Assembly (NCBI GenBank): GCA_032718475.1
Contig: JAUCBJ010000082.1
Span: 1 to 59,142, forward strand
Source: Nemertoderma westbladi
Lineage: Eukaryota; Xenacoelomorpha; Nemertodermatida; Nemertodermatidae
DNA length: 59,142 nt
Direction of reading: 5' to 3'
The notes beneath the pieces are model-generated. The model had not been told where the DNA came from. It searched no databases and worked only from the letters and a program-made list of their open reading frames with translations. Positions within the stretch are counted from its first letter, which is position 1, and each line of letters begins with the position of its first letter. The translations under genes and the position numbers were made by a program. Shown here in pieces: positions 1-9,896 of this stretch.

Positions 1-1222
1 CTCCAATATGCTTACCTCTTGTATTCATCATCCGATTCAAGTTAGTTATGCAAACATAATGGGATTGTTTTGATTTATTCTTATTTTTTACAAGTAATAT
101 ATTCAATAACTCTTTATCTGGAGTGATTTTACTAAATGGTGCCTGTCTTAATATAGATACTCGATTGTTGTCGTAGAGTAATAAATTAATTATATATGTT
201 GAATTCTGTTTTTCAAAAAGTTTAATTGCAAGCGGCCATTCTGTTGGATAATCTTTGTTGCCGTTGTCAAAAATGAAATGATTCATATAATTTTTGTACT
301 GTGAAGTACGGTTTTTGTTTATCTTCACTTTGCTACTAAATGTTGTAGCTATAATTGCCCATTTAAAACAATCATTATCAGCCGTTTGTATATTTATAAC
401 ACATTGTTTACCTGATAGAGCCTTAGGTAACTCCATATAACCGTGTCCCTTATATAGTAACGACCTATACTTGGATTCAGCTACTTTAATTTCAACCCTT
501 AATAAAGATTTAACACGCCACCCTGAGCCACGAGTGTTAAACATGGCTATTTTTTGCATTAATTTTTCTAATACATACTCAAACCATGTGTCAAAACTTT
601 CATGTGAATCTACGGTATTAACTGCACCACCTGAAGAACTAAAATAGAAAGCTTCTTCTTGATCACCCTCTGAAAAATGTGATCGATACATGAGTATATT
701 CACACCTAGCCAGGGTCTAAGTACATTCATTTCGCTAAGTTTTCCTAATAATAAAGTTTGGATGTGAGGTAGAATTTTAATTAATGATGAATGAATATCA
801 GGAAAATCTTCATCATCTGGAAGATTGTAAACATAGATTTCTAAACGGTTATCGTGTGCATCTCGTTCGATGTTAAAAATTGATGAACCTTGACCAGATT
901 TCAGTCTTTTTCTAGATACCATAGTATTGTTTTGGTTCCGTTGTGGTGGTCTAACATGATAATAACGTTGGTGACAGTCGTGACGTAAGTAATTCTCATA
1001 TAAATACTCTTTATTACAAGTAGGGCAAGTTTTTTCATACACGCAAAACTTCATTTCTTTACATCCCGTAGTCGATTCATGTCGTTTACATATTTCTTCA
1101 CGTGAACATTTCACACGACAATTAAAACAATTGTATTCTTCAAAATGAGATTTCACATGTGTTAAATAATTTCGTTTAGAAATTTGAAGAGGACAAAATG
1201 GACATTTCAATTGTTTATCCAT
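1..1222 (-). CDS. Polinton/adintovirus-like family-B DNA polymerase, N-terminal part (partial, runs off left edge)
   Basis: The minus strand is open from an ATG at 1222 to the window edge (about 407 codons), so the catalytic exonuclease and polymerase domains would lie outside. The start encodes three zinc-finger-like units: C7-x2-C10 with H22/H26, C32-x2-C35 with H48/C54, and C66-x2-C69 with H81/C83. After a variable linker comes a block (SGWRVKSL, then YMELPKAL, then DNDCFKWAI) and, close to the edge, a segment reading HYVCITNLNRMM. From family knowledge, this order (zinc fingers, GSGW-type block, CF-W block, HY-W/C-I-N-L block) precedes the protein-primed PolB of Polintons/Mavericks and adintoviruses. 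The element would replicate its own DNA in the nucleus. An alternative is a host gene captured from such an element. The next upstream gene (1778-2824) is on the same strand. No frame break is visible, so it may be fairly young. Confidence 0.6.
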   Translation of the reverse strand, partial: MDKQLKCPFCPLQISKRNYLTHVKSHFEEYNCFNCRVKCSREEICKRHESTTGCKEMKFCVYEKTCPTCNKEYLYENYLRHDCHQRYYHVRPPQRNQNNTMVSRKRLKSGQGSSIFNIERDAHDNRLEIYVYNLPDDEDFPDIHSSLIKILPHIQTLLLGKLSEMNVLRPWLGVNILMYRSHFSEGDQEEAFYFSSSGGAVNTVDSHESFDTWFEYVLEKLMQKIAMFNTRGSGWRVKSLLRVEIKVAESKYRSLLYKGHGYMELPKALSGKQCVINIQTADNDCFKWAIIATTFSSKVKINKNRTSQYKNYMNHFIFDNGNKDYPTEWPLAIKLFEKQNSTYIINLLLYDNNRVSILRQAPFSKITPDKELLNILLVKNKNKSKQSHYVCITNLNRMMNTRGKHIG

Positions 1223-1777
1223 CTCTTTATTATCCTAAAAACAATTTAAAATTAATATGAATATTGTTATATATATAATCAAAAAAAAAATTCATAAGCT
1301 ACTCAACACAAATAAAATATAATATCTAAACTTTAATTAATTTAATATTTTCAGAATGAGATCGATTGAATCAGTTGAGCTCTTTATATATATATATATA
1401 TTTCAAGTTTCTACTTATACCAACCAATCATAAATAACAGTTACATTGGAAACTAATATCATAAATAAAGTTGCTTTTACAACTGAATTCTTTATAATAA
1501 AATCAAGTCTAAACCAAGATATGTCTAATGCGTTTTTAATTTTCATTGATAAAGTAGGTTTTACATGCAAATGTTTTATTATGGTGGTGTAAACTCACGC
1601 ATTTACATGCGAATGTTTTATACCTAATCCCGTGCTCACATTAAACTATCACCAATATTTACTCAATAAAGTCACCTTTACATGCAAATACTTTATAATA
1701 ATCACGCTTTGTGATAAAAAGTTACCTTTACAAGTCAGTGTGAAACTGAAAAAGAAAAGTCTCTAGTTAATAATAAA
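1223..1777 (-). promoter_or_regulatory. AT-rich spacer with repeated octamer-containing motif, likely promoter of the polymerase gene
   Basis: This 555-bp spacer lies between two minus-strand genes. It holds spaced copies of a motif near TTTACATGCAAATGTTTTAT: around 1560-1580, 1600-1621 and 1675-1700, with weaker versions near 1472-1500 and 1721. The core ATGCAAAT (1565-1572, 1682-1689; ATGCGAAT at 1607-1614) equals the POU-factor octamer. A (TA)n run at 1385-1401 sits about 160 bp upstream of the polymerase ATG. That this is a promoter is inference from position and motif repetition. Confidence 0.4.
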
Positions 1778-2824
1778 TCAATCTGATACTGTTTTTATAT
1801 GTTCCTTATTGTAATCTGCTACCTCTTCACTTGCTTTTGTAACTTTTATTTTCTTTGTAGGTATAGAATCATTGTTGGGAATGGAAGATGATTGAGATGT
1901 AGATCTGCGCTTTCTATCACTCGAGGTCTCTTCGATGTATGTCTTTGGATTAAATGTGGATGAAACTACTTCTGGAAATGACTTATTATCCTTAAACTTC
2001 CAAGTTGGTGGATATAGAATCACGAAACCGTCTGCTATATCAGTTGATGAAACCTTTAACATCATATCGTAGAGAAACTCTATATATGGTATGTCTTTAT
2101 CGTAATGTAACTGTAAATATTTGCTTTCCTTGTCTGTAATAATTACTTTTTTTTCTTGTACATTTATTTTTACTTTAAGTCGGTCAGATAAAGCTACTTT
2201 ATCGTCCGTATCTAGCTCTGAAAAGACACCTTCGTTACTAATTTCATAATTCCATTCATACCACAATGAATTTACTTCCGATGCTGTTAAGTTAAACCCA
2301 TTATAATACCTAAGACCAATAGCATCAGAATATCTAGCTGAAATCTCCCATAGTCCCATATAAGTCGCTCCTTTATATTTGCTTACAAAACCAACAAAAG
2401 ATGGGTTGGTTAAATTAACAACATAACACTGATTTATTATTTCGAGTGGTGGTGATAACAATTCTAATATTTCTGTCTTACTCTGAAGTAATAAATTAAT
2501 GAGTGATTTGTTTAGAATTTGACATTTACCTTGCTTCTGAATATATACGTTTTCAGTAATAACACAGGTGGAAATATTTAACTTTCCTCTTGTAAATTCT
2601 ATATTAGGATAAATATTACCTCTTGAAACTGGTGATTCCTTTTGTCGGTTGAATAATATTTCTAAGACGTCTAGAAGGTAGAGTGTATCCTGGTAAGAGA
2701 AGCACGTTGTTACATTGCTATCGCTTGAGAGTAATATAAAGTACTTGCCATAAACAATACTACAGGTATATTTATTAAATGTAAATTTCCAAGTATTGCT
2801 TGAAGTTTTTTTAAATAAATCCAT
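1778..2824 (-). CDS. Unrecognised 348-aa protein with basic C-terminal tail, probably part of the Polinton-like element
   Basis: This single open frame starts at ATG 2824 and ends 1778, on the same strand as and upstream of the polymerase gene. I do not recognise the family. The first ~280 residues are mixed hydrophobic/polar with no signal peptide or clear membrane segment. They end in an acidic/aromatic stretch (DIADGFVILYPPTWKF). The last ~65 residues are Ser/Thr-rich with two basic clusters (DRKRRSTS near 305 and PTKKIKVTK near 325) that look like nuclear localisation signals. Its codons are AT-rich like the polymerase. Inference: a nuclear accessory protein of the same mobile element. 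It could instead be a virion or regulatory protein; the sequence alone does not decide. Confidence 0.5.
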   Translation of the reverse strand: MDLFKKTSSNTWKFTFNKYTCSIVYGKYFILLSSDSNVTTCFSYQDTLYLLDVLEILFNRQKESPVSRGNIYPNIEFTRGKLNISTCVITENVYIQKQGKCQILNKSLINLLLQSKTEILELLSPPLEIINQCYVVNLTNPSFVGFVSKYKGATYMGLWEISARYSDAIGLRYYNGFNLTASEVNSLWYEWNYEISNEGVFSELDTDDKVALSDRLKVKINVQEKKVIITDKESKYLQLHYDKDIPYIEFLYDMMLKVSSTDIADGFVILYPPTWKFKDNKSFPEVVSSTFNPKTYIEETSSDRKRRSTSQSSSIPNNDSIPTKKIKVTKASEEVADYNKEHIKTVSD

Positions 2825-3680
2825 AATTAGAATGAAAACTATTTTGAAAAATAAAAACTAAATAAATGATTATTAGATTGTAAAACTTCTGTTTATATGG
2901 TTGCTTTAATACAGCAGAGTGACTTACAGTGAGGAATATAGTTGCTTCGTGTAACAGATGCAACGTGTACAGCTAAATTTATTACATTAGCGTGAGTTAG
3001 AGAGTGAAATAGCAGTAACGTGTAACAGATGCAACGTGATCAATGCTAGCCCAGTCATTCTAACTTATATTCAACTTAGTTGATCGATCAGTTACATCGA
3101 TAAAAGAAATCGATTATTATTAATAGTCGAATTAATGTATTCTACGCTATAGTAATTATGTTAAGGAACTAGAAGCTATTTATAATCATCTGCTACCAGT
3201 GATGAAGATGAAGAATTCAATGACTATGGTATAACTCAGATATTTATCGCCTTTTTCTCTCGAGGTTGGATGGAAGAGTGATTGGTGAGTTGTGAGGAGT
3301 TATATCAGTCCCGGGTTCGAACCCTGTTGAATATTTTGTTATCTGAAAAATTGCAAAATTAAATTTAGTTACTAGTGAAAAATAGCGATTTGAAAAATAA
3401 TAGAAGTTACCTGATGCTAAGTGTAGACACCCGAACACCTGTAAAATAAAGGTTGGTGATTGGATGCAGTACTAGCGTCGGGGGACTAATAACGCCTCTA
3501 GCGGAATAAGCGGGAACTTGAGAAGTTACCATGGTTACGGATGAAATGCTGTCATCTGATTGGTTGAAATAATAACGACCACCGCAAAAGGTTGAAATGG
3601 TGGCTTCTGATTGGCTGCAGTACCAGAAATGGATGGTAATGATGGACTACGGGTGACCATGATGCCGGGTCACAGTATTG
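2825..3680. other. Intergenic region with a duplicated 20-bp motif
   Basis: No gene is supported here. A 20-bp sequence, CGTGTAACAGATGCAACGTG, occurs at 2948-2967 and again at 3019-3038 in the same orientation, just upstream of the 348-aa gene's start. The spacing of 71 bp may mark paired regulatory sites of the mobile element (inference). The rest, apart from the tRNA-like sequence at about 3261-3325, is unremarkable sequence leading into the 26-bp array. Confidence 0.4.
3261..3325 (+). repeat. tRNA-like (SINE-type) sequence
   Basis: The plus strand contains GGGTTCGAACCC at about 3313, a near-perfect pol III B box. A tRNA-like 5' half lies about 45 bp upstream (TTGGATGGAAGAGTGATTGG). No complete cloverleaf with a paired acceptor stem is seen, so this is more likely a SINE head than a working tRNA gene. 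Confidence 0.35.
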
Positions 3681-5889
3681 TATACTACTGGGGACTCCTT
3701 ATTGGTATACTTCTGGGGGACTCCTTCTTGGTATACTTCTGGGGGACTCCTTCTTGGTATACTTCTGGGGGACTCCTTCTTGGTATACTTCTAGGGGACT
3801 CCTTCTTGGTATACTTCTGGGGGACTCCTTCTTGGTATACTTCTGGGGAACTCCTTCTTGGTATACTTCTGGGGGACTCCTTCTTGGTATACTTCTGGGG
3901 GACTCCTTCTTGGTATACTTCTGGGGGACTCCTTCTTGGTATACTTCTGGGGGACTCCTTCTTGGTATACTTCTGGGGGACTCCTTATTGGTATACTTCT
4001 GGGGGACTCCTTCTTGGTATACTTCTGGGGGACTCCTTCTTGGTATACTTCTGGGGGACTCCTTCTTGGTATACTTCTGGGGGACTCCTTATTGGTATAC
4101 TTCTGGGGGACTCCTTCTTGGTATACTTCTGGGGGACTCCTTATTGGTATACTTCTGGGGGACTCCTTATTGGTATACTTCTGGGGGACTCCTTATTGGT
4201 ATACTTCTGGGGGACTCCTTCTTGGTATACTTCTGGGGGACTCATTGGTATACTTCTGGGGGACTCCTTCTTGGTATACTTCTGGGGGACTCCTTCTTGG
4301 TATACTTCTGGGGGACTCCTTATTGGTATACTTCTGGGGGACTCCTTATTGGTATACTTCTGGGGGACTCCTTCTTGGTATACTTCTGGGGGACTCCTTA
4401 TTGGTATACTTTTGGGGGACTCCTTATTGGTATACTTCTGGGGGACTCCTTATTGGTATACTTCTGGGGGACTCCTTATTGGTATACTTCTGGGGGACTC
4501 CTTATTGGTATACTTCTGGGGGACTCCTTATTGGTATACTTCTGGGGGACTCCTTATTGGTATACTTCTGGGGGACTCCTTATTGGTATACTTCTGGGGG
4601 ACTCCTTATTGGTATACTTCTGGGGGACTCCTTATTGGTATACTTCTGGGGGACTCCTTCTTGGTATACTTCTGGGGGACTCCTTCTTGGTATACTTCTG
4701 GGGGACTCCTTCTTGGTATACTTCTGGGGGACTCCTTATTGGTATACTTCTGGGGGACTCCTTATTGGTATACTTCTGGGGGACTCCTTCTTGGTATACT
4801 TCTGGGGGACTCCTTCTTGGTATACTTCTGGGGGACTCCTTCTTGGTATACTTCTGGGGGACTCCTTATTGGTATACTTCTGGGGGACTCCTTATTGGTA
4901 TACTTCTGGGGGACTCCTTATTGGTATACTTCTGGGGGACTCCTTATTGGTATACTTCTGGGGGACTCCTTATTGGTATACTTCTGGGGGACTCCTTATT
5001 GGTATACTTCTGGGGGACTCCTTATTGGTATACTTCTGGGGGACTCCTTCTTGGTATACTTCTGGGGGACTCCTTATTGGTATACTTCTGGGGGACTCCT
5101 TCTTGGTATACTTCTGGGGGACTCCTTATTGGTATACTTCTGGGGGACTCCTTCTTGGTATACTTCTGGGGGACTCCTTCTTGGTATACTTCTGGGGGAC
5201 TCCTTATTGGTATACTTCTGGGGGACTCCTTCTTGGTATACTTCTGGGGGACTCCTTCTTGGTATACTTCTGGGGGACTCCTTCTTGGTATACTTCTAGG
5301 GGACTCCTTCTTGGTATACTTCTGGGGGACTCCTTCTTGGTATACTTCTGGGGGACTCCTTCTTGGTATACTTCTGGGGGACTCCTTATTGGTATACTTC
5401 TGGGGGACTCCTTCTTGGTATACTTCTGGGGGACTCCTTCTTGGTATACTTCTGGGGGACTCCTTCTTGGTATACTTCTGGGGGACTCCTTCTTGGTATA
5501 CTTCTGGGGGACTCCTTATTGGTATACTTCTGGGGGACTCCTTCTTGGTATACTTCTGGGGGACTCCTTATTGGTATACTTCTGGGGGACTCCTTATTGG
5601 TATACTTCTGGGGGACTCCTTATTGGTATACTTCTGGGGGACTCCTTATTGGTATACTTCTGGGGGACTCCTTATTGGTATACTTCTGGGGGACTCCTTC
5701 TTGGTATACTTCTGGGGGACTCCTCATTGGTATACTTCTGGGGGACTCCTTATTGGTATACTTCTGGGGGACTCCTCATTGGTATACTTCTGGGGGACTC
5801 CTCATTGGTATACTTCTGGGGGACTCCTTATTGGTATACTTCTGGGGGACTCCTCATTGGTATACTTCTGGGGGACTCCTTATTGGTAT
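3681..5889 (+). repeat. 26-bp minisatellite array, left part (about 85 copies)
   Basis: The unit is GGTATACTTCTGGGGG followed by ACTCCTTMTT, 26 bp, head to tail with very little divergence. The main variable site is A or C in CCTT[A/C]TTGG; a TCATT variant clusters at the right end (5725-5870). A few copies are one or more bases short or substituted (for example near 4245, 3790 and 5295). Because 26 is not a multiple of three and the unit has no plus-strand stop, all three plus frames stay open, giving overlapping spurious frames of 562, 743 and 678 codons. The array continues at 23378 beyond the BEL element. Confidence 0.97.
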
Positions 5890-7826
5890 TGTAAGGGTCC
5901 AGTAGTATACCGCTTACCAGATCCTAGTAACGATGTATCTTACTATGAGACTCTAGTAATGTATACGGGCTCGTACAGTATCTGACAACAAATCCCAGTC
6001 CAGGATATCTAAACAAACAGATACAGTACACAAACGACTACTGGCGAGGAACAGAGCCTAGTATCTATTCTATGTACGTGAGCGGGTCTAATGCCTACGT
6101 ACTAGACAGAAGGATACCTGTCCTCTAACCGGTGAGGCAGATGTACAGTTACAGTAACAGACCAAACTCACGGGAAAACAATCCCCGCGCAGCGAATCCT
6201 AACTATCACTGACAGTCCTAAATACAGTAACTTGCCGCGGTGTGATTTATATGGTTTATATACGAGCTAGTGGGTTAACAGACCTAGCGTAACAACACTG
6301 ACAGTCCTAAATCAGTCGAAAAGGGGTCGTACCTAAATGTAACAATAACTGCTGGACAGAAAACAACAGTTTAATAACGAAAGTGAAATACTCCTTATTG
6401 CCGCAACTAAATCAGATCCTAATTTTACAAATACAGACAATTTCCACCTAAAGTAATGTATAGTACGCTATAGCTAGTAGAACTTTAAGGGCAATATGTT
6501 TTAGGGCGTGTGTGTGTGGGTGTGTTACAAATAAAACAATTTCGTGTAATTCCTTTACTAGGTTTTGTGATTTTCTGACTAAATGATACCGTGCGCTAGC
6601 TACTAAAATAAACTAGTCGCGTTTGTAGAACTTTATACTCACGAATGACGTCAAAGCTCTCTCCTTCCTATCCACAACCCAATGGGCAACCACAGTGTTA
6701 GTAACTACACCCGTGATCGGCACTAATACCAGATTCTGGTTGTAAGATAAGAATAGGGGTTAATCGCTACCGTACGTTAGCTGATCTGGTATACTAATTT
6801 TAATTCTAGAACTTTGTTGCTGCGGTAGTTAGCAGCAATACCTATCAGTACGTGGCAAGGCGCGGTAGGATATTAATAAACCTCCCTAGGCCAAGCAGTG
6901 TGCCGGTAGCAGAAATACTCCTTGCCTGATCAAATAGCTAACTCCAGACAGGGGGGGGGGGGGGGGTACTAATGTACGTTCTGCAAAGCGAACCGGTACC
7001 AAACAGTCAGTGCTACGACTCACTAAATTATGGAACATATGCTGTCCGTACCTAATATGTACTCGCGTACTGACGAATGGCAATAGTTCGCACCTGTAGG
7101 AAGTACAGGTTAACCCAGGGATTCGTAGGACTTGACAAAAGGGGGGGGGGGGGGGGGTGTCTGGATATAATTATTTGATCCTAAATTTGCGGCGTCCAGT
7201 ACGGTGTCACGCTTACCCTGATCTATAGGTCTTACGGCGGGCAAGGGCGTCGAACAAAGTCTTACCTTCTCACAAAGCGGGCGCTGCATAGCAAGTGGAG
7301 TATTTCGAAGGGGCAAAGGGGGTGCGCGGTCGATCCAATGTGGGCGCTAGTGTGTTGTGGACATCCCTTCCCTGCGTTGCTTACGGCCTAACGGTCTAGG
7401 CTGCCATCTCCCTGATGTTCGGCTGTCCCGAAGTTGGGCCAAAAGAAAACATGTCAGGAATTTGCAGTATATTTACAGTTTTACAAAGAATTATCAAACG
7501 AAGTTTCAACAAGAAACCGAATAAACTAATTTTAACTAATACTAATAGGAGCTAAGAAGTAGTAGAAGGTGTGGTGATAACCGAAGGCAAACCGGCCTTT
7601 TATACTAAATATTGCACATGGAAACTAAACAGAATTTTCCACAGCTTCACAATTGAGCAATAAAGTGCTTCGTGCCCTATGATTGGCCCAGCTCATCGTT
7701 CAACGCAGTCCGGCCCTTACACTAATCTGGGACATGGAATCCTCAGAATTTTCCACTGCCTCACATTTGAGCAATAAGATAATTTATGCCCTATGATTGG
7801 CCTGGCTCATTATTCGCTACGTTGTA
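5890..7826 (-). repeat. BEL/Pao 3' LTR (left copy, 1.94 kb)
   Basis: This matches 19728-23364 almost base for base once the 1,671-bp insertion and its 9-bp duplication are removed from the right copy. It includes two poly-G runs on the plus strand (G16 at 6951-6966, G17 at 7141-7157) that vary between the copies. Differences seen by eye include TATCTATTC/TATCAATTC near 6065, GTCTAGG/GTCTAAG near 7400, and a 24-bp segment present only on the right. Short ORFs in it occur in both copies and look non-coding. Confidence 0.85.
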
Positions 7827-7881
7827 CGCTTCTCATTGGCCTACCAATTAGCACCAAACGAAAATAAATGGCCCCAAAATA

Positions 7882-7962
7882 CAAATTTCCCGACTGGGAT
7901 TCGAACTCGTAACCTATGTAATGTAACCAACGCCTTAACCATCTGACCACTACGCCACGAGA
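7882..7962 (-). repeat. tRNA-Ser/Leu-like sequence (SINE head or tRNA relic)
   Basis: On the minus strand the sequence reads GTGGCGTAGTGGTCAGATGG then TTAAGGCG, followed about 28 nt later by GAGTTCGAATCCCAGTCGGGA. The first block resembles the D-arm/A box of Ser/Leu-type tRNAs and the second is a good B box. The acceptor ends pair only partly (first five positions), so a functional tRNA is doubtful. It is present once, next to the left LTR and not the right. Confidence 0.4.
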
Positions 7963-8570
7963 GTACCTAAGGGTTTTATGTGTACAAATATGAATAGGCA
8001 TATTACATTACTGTAACTTAATCAAAATACGTCGGATTTTCGAAAGTTTTTACGTTAAAGTTAAACTACAAATGCTACCTTATAGTGAAATAATTCATCA
8101 CCGCTCCATGAAAACAGTAAGTAAGACTGTTTTCACCAATCGAAATATAAAATATTTACAAACTATTTCTAAATTTACTGGTAGGGCCTAAAATATAAAA
8201 TATAATCACTATCTAATTATTGCATACTTAATATTGCAGATACGGCGTAAATACAATCGATCGTACATACAAATACAAATTTACGAATTAACTTTAGTGC
8301 CTAAAATACAAAAAAAAGGCTTTCGGTTATCAAGGTAAGCAAATTAAACAAATCAGAACAAATAAATCAAAACAAATCGAACAAATAAATCAAACTCTTT
8401 CGATAAATCTTTATATATTGTAAATATACATAATAAACCTTCACCAAATTAAATCAATCCAAATATAACATAAACATAATGCGCTAATAACTTTCAATAA
8501 TGTCCTCCTGACGATCTGAAAAGTTCGTCCTGCTGGTCTGGATGTCTTCTCCTGAGCACTAATTGCTAAC

Positions 8571-8590
8571 GGTAGGCTCGCAAGCCTTCC
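8571..8590. repeat. 20-bp hairpin repeat, copy 1 (non-coding)
   Basis: The sequence is GGTAGGCTCGCAAGCCTTCC. Two 8-nt arms pair around the CGCA loop with one mismatch, so the RNA of either strand can form a short hairpin. This copy lies downstream of pol. Confidence 0.85.
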
Positions 8591-8852
8591 TTTCCATATA
8601 TCGTTCTTCCAAACCCAACGTCCGATATAAATACCCAAATATAATATCCAAATATAAAATATCCAATATAAATATCCAATATAACATCCAAATATAATAT
8701 CTGAATATAATATCTGAATATAATATCCTTTCTTCTCGCTTTCCTATTCCTTGGCCGACCGGGCTCGTCCACGTCCTCTATTGCGATTGGGTGGTGGTCG
8801 AGGTCGAACTGGGCTCGGACTTCGGCGTCGAGTTGTCGGTGGTTCCAAAACG

Positions 8853-9215
8853 CTAGGAAAGGGGACGACGGGAGATGAGACGACCGCCTTCTTGGTAACG
8901 CAGACTTTGGTGGTTTGGGCAACGCGCTAATATCGGTTCGGGGTTCTCGCAAACGTCGCTGGCGTCGCATAACGCATCGTAGTTGTACAACGCTTTGAAC
9001 TCCGCGCGTAACTCTTCCGCTCTTTTGTTATAAGCGTCCAATCGCTGTCGCGTAACGTTTGGATCCGCCTTGGATTTAGCAAGCTTGGCTGTACTCCTAG
9101 CCATACTCTCCACTCCAAACAGGTTAAAGTTTTGGCCCCATATCGGTTGAACGGCGCCTGGTGCTCCTATTCCTGCGTGGATCCCTGATAATAGTGTTTC
9201 TACTAGAGGAAGCAC
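8853..9215 (-). CDS. Candidate accessory ORF of the BEL element (120 aa, unrecognised)
   Basis: An ATG-initiated frame on the element's coding strand begins with a hydrophobic stretch (MLPLVETLLSGIHAGIGAP), followed by a charged, helix-like segment (RQRLDAYNKRAEELRAEFKALY) before the sequence becomes Arg/Pro-rich. A second open frame overlaps its end at 8566-8970, so a frameshift or splicing could extend it. It lies about 0.7 kb after the pol stop, where some LTR elements have an extra gene. I do not recognise it and it may be chance. Confidence 0.25.
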   Translation of the reverse strand: MLPLVETLLSGIHAGIGAPGAVQPIWGQNFNLFGVESMARSTAKLAKSKADPNVTRQRLDAYNKRAEELRAEFKALYNYDALCDASDVCENPEPILARCPNHQSLRYQEGGRLISRRPLS

Positions 9216-9523
9216 AAACAGAGGTTAGATGTGAGGAGACTTAGAGTTTGTCGGCTTTTGGCTCAACTCTGCTCTAAACCCCAACCCATTTGCCTAATGA
9301 CTTCGGGTTCGCGTGATTTCGCACTGGCTCCTAATCCAAAAAATTGTGCCGATAAAAAACGAATTCCGGGTAAACTAGCCGCGAGTCTAAAATACTCACC
9401 TTTTAATTTCCCATGCTACATTTCCCAAGAAAAATAATGCAGTCGAGAATTAATTGGTCTAAATAATAGTAGACACGACTACGTAGAACAAGGCCGATTT
9501 TCTTTTCCAAAAAAAATTTTATC

Positions 9524-9543
9524 GGTAGGCTCGCAAGCCTTCC
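9524..9543. repeat. 20-bp hairpin repeat, copy 2 (non-coding)
   Basis: Identical to the 8571 copy and lies between the pol stop and the candidate accessory ORF. Confidence 0.85.
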
Positions 9544-9896
9544 ATCCGCTCTTGTCCTCCCCAATTTTAATTTTTATCTAGCTGTATTCTAGAATTTGCT
9601 TTCACTGGAGAATCGTTTTTCTTAAATTTAAATCCAAATAAATGGATTTGTCTAATAATTTTTGAAAAATTGTCTCACTTGTGGGTTCCAAGTGGAATTC
9701 CATTCCTACTGTACACACAATCCCGCTCCTATGTGATACATAAGGGTACTACCCTCCATGTTCACGTATAAAGACAATGGAATTCCACCGCTGTCTCTAT
9801 CTACAGTGAAGAGGATTACAAATGCACGTACAGTAATACAAATACAAATAACTAAAATACAGTAGGTCTATGTGGCGGCCAACAAAGGTCCCACAT

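Larger units (their letters stand above)
7827..9896 (-). other. BEL/Pao 3' internal region between pol stop and 3' LTR
   Basis: About 2 kb lie downstream of the Gag-Pol stop in element orientation. This part holds a tRNA-like sequence (about 7882-7962, minus), a weak candidate ORF (8853-9215, minus), AT-rich runs with short repeated ATATCC-type units (8635-8735), and two copies of the 20-bp hairpin repeat (8571-8590, 9524-9543). BEL/Pao elements sometimes carry an env-like gene here, but I see no signal peptide plus membrane anchor arrangement. Confidence 0.6.

Noticed and set aside
3681-5889. CRISPR array
   Set aside because: Repeats are directly adjacent without unique spacers, and the context is animal.
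3611-5985. Large overlapping ORFs (562, 743, 678 codons) over the 26-bp array
   Set aside because: They exist in all three frames only because the repeat has no stop; there is no independent domain, start context or splice signal.
6886-7316. Short minus ORFs in the LTR (65 and 68 codons), duplicated at 22428-22852
   Set aside because: They span poly-G runs of different length, so frames are not conserved in step; their duplication reflects LTR identity.
7890-7962. A functional tRNA-Ser/Leu gene
   Set aside because: Acceptor stem pairs only partly and there is no clear anticodon stem.
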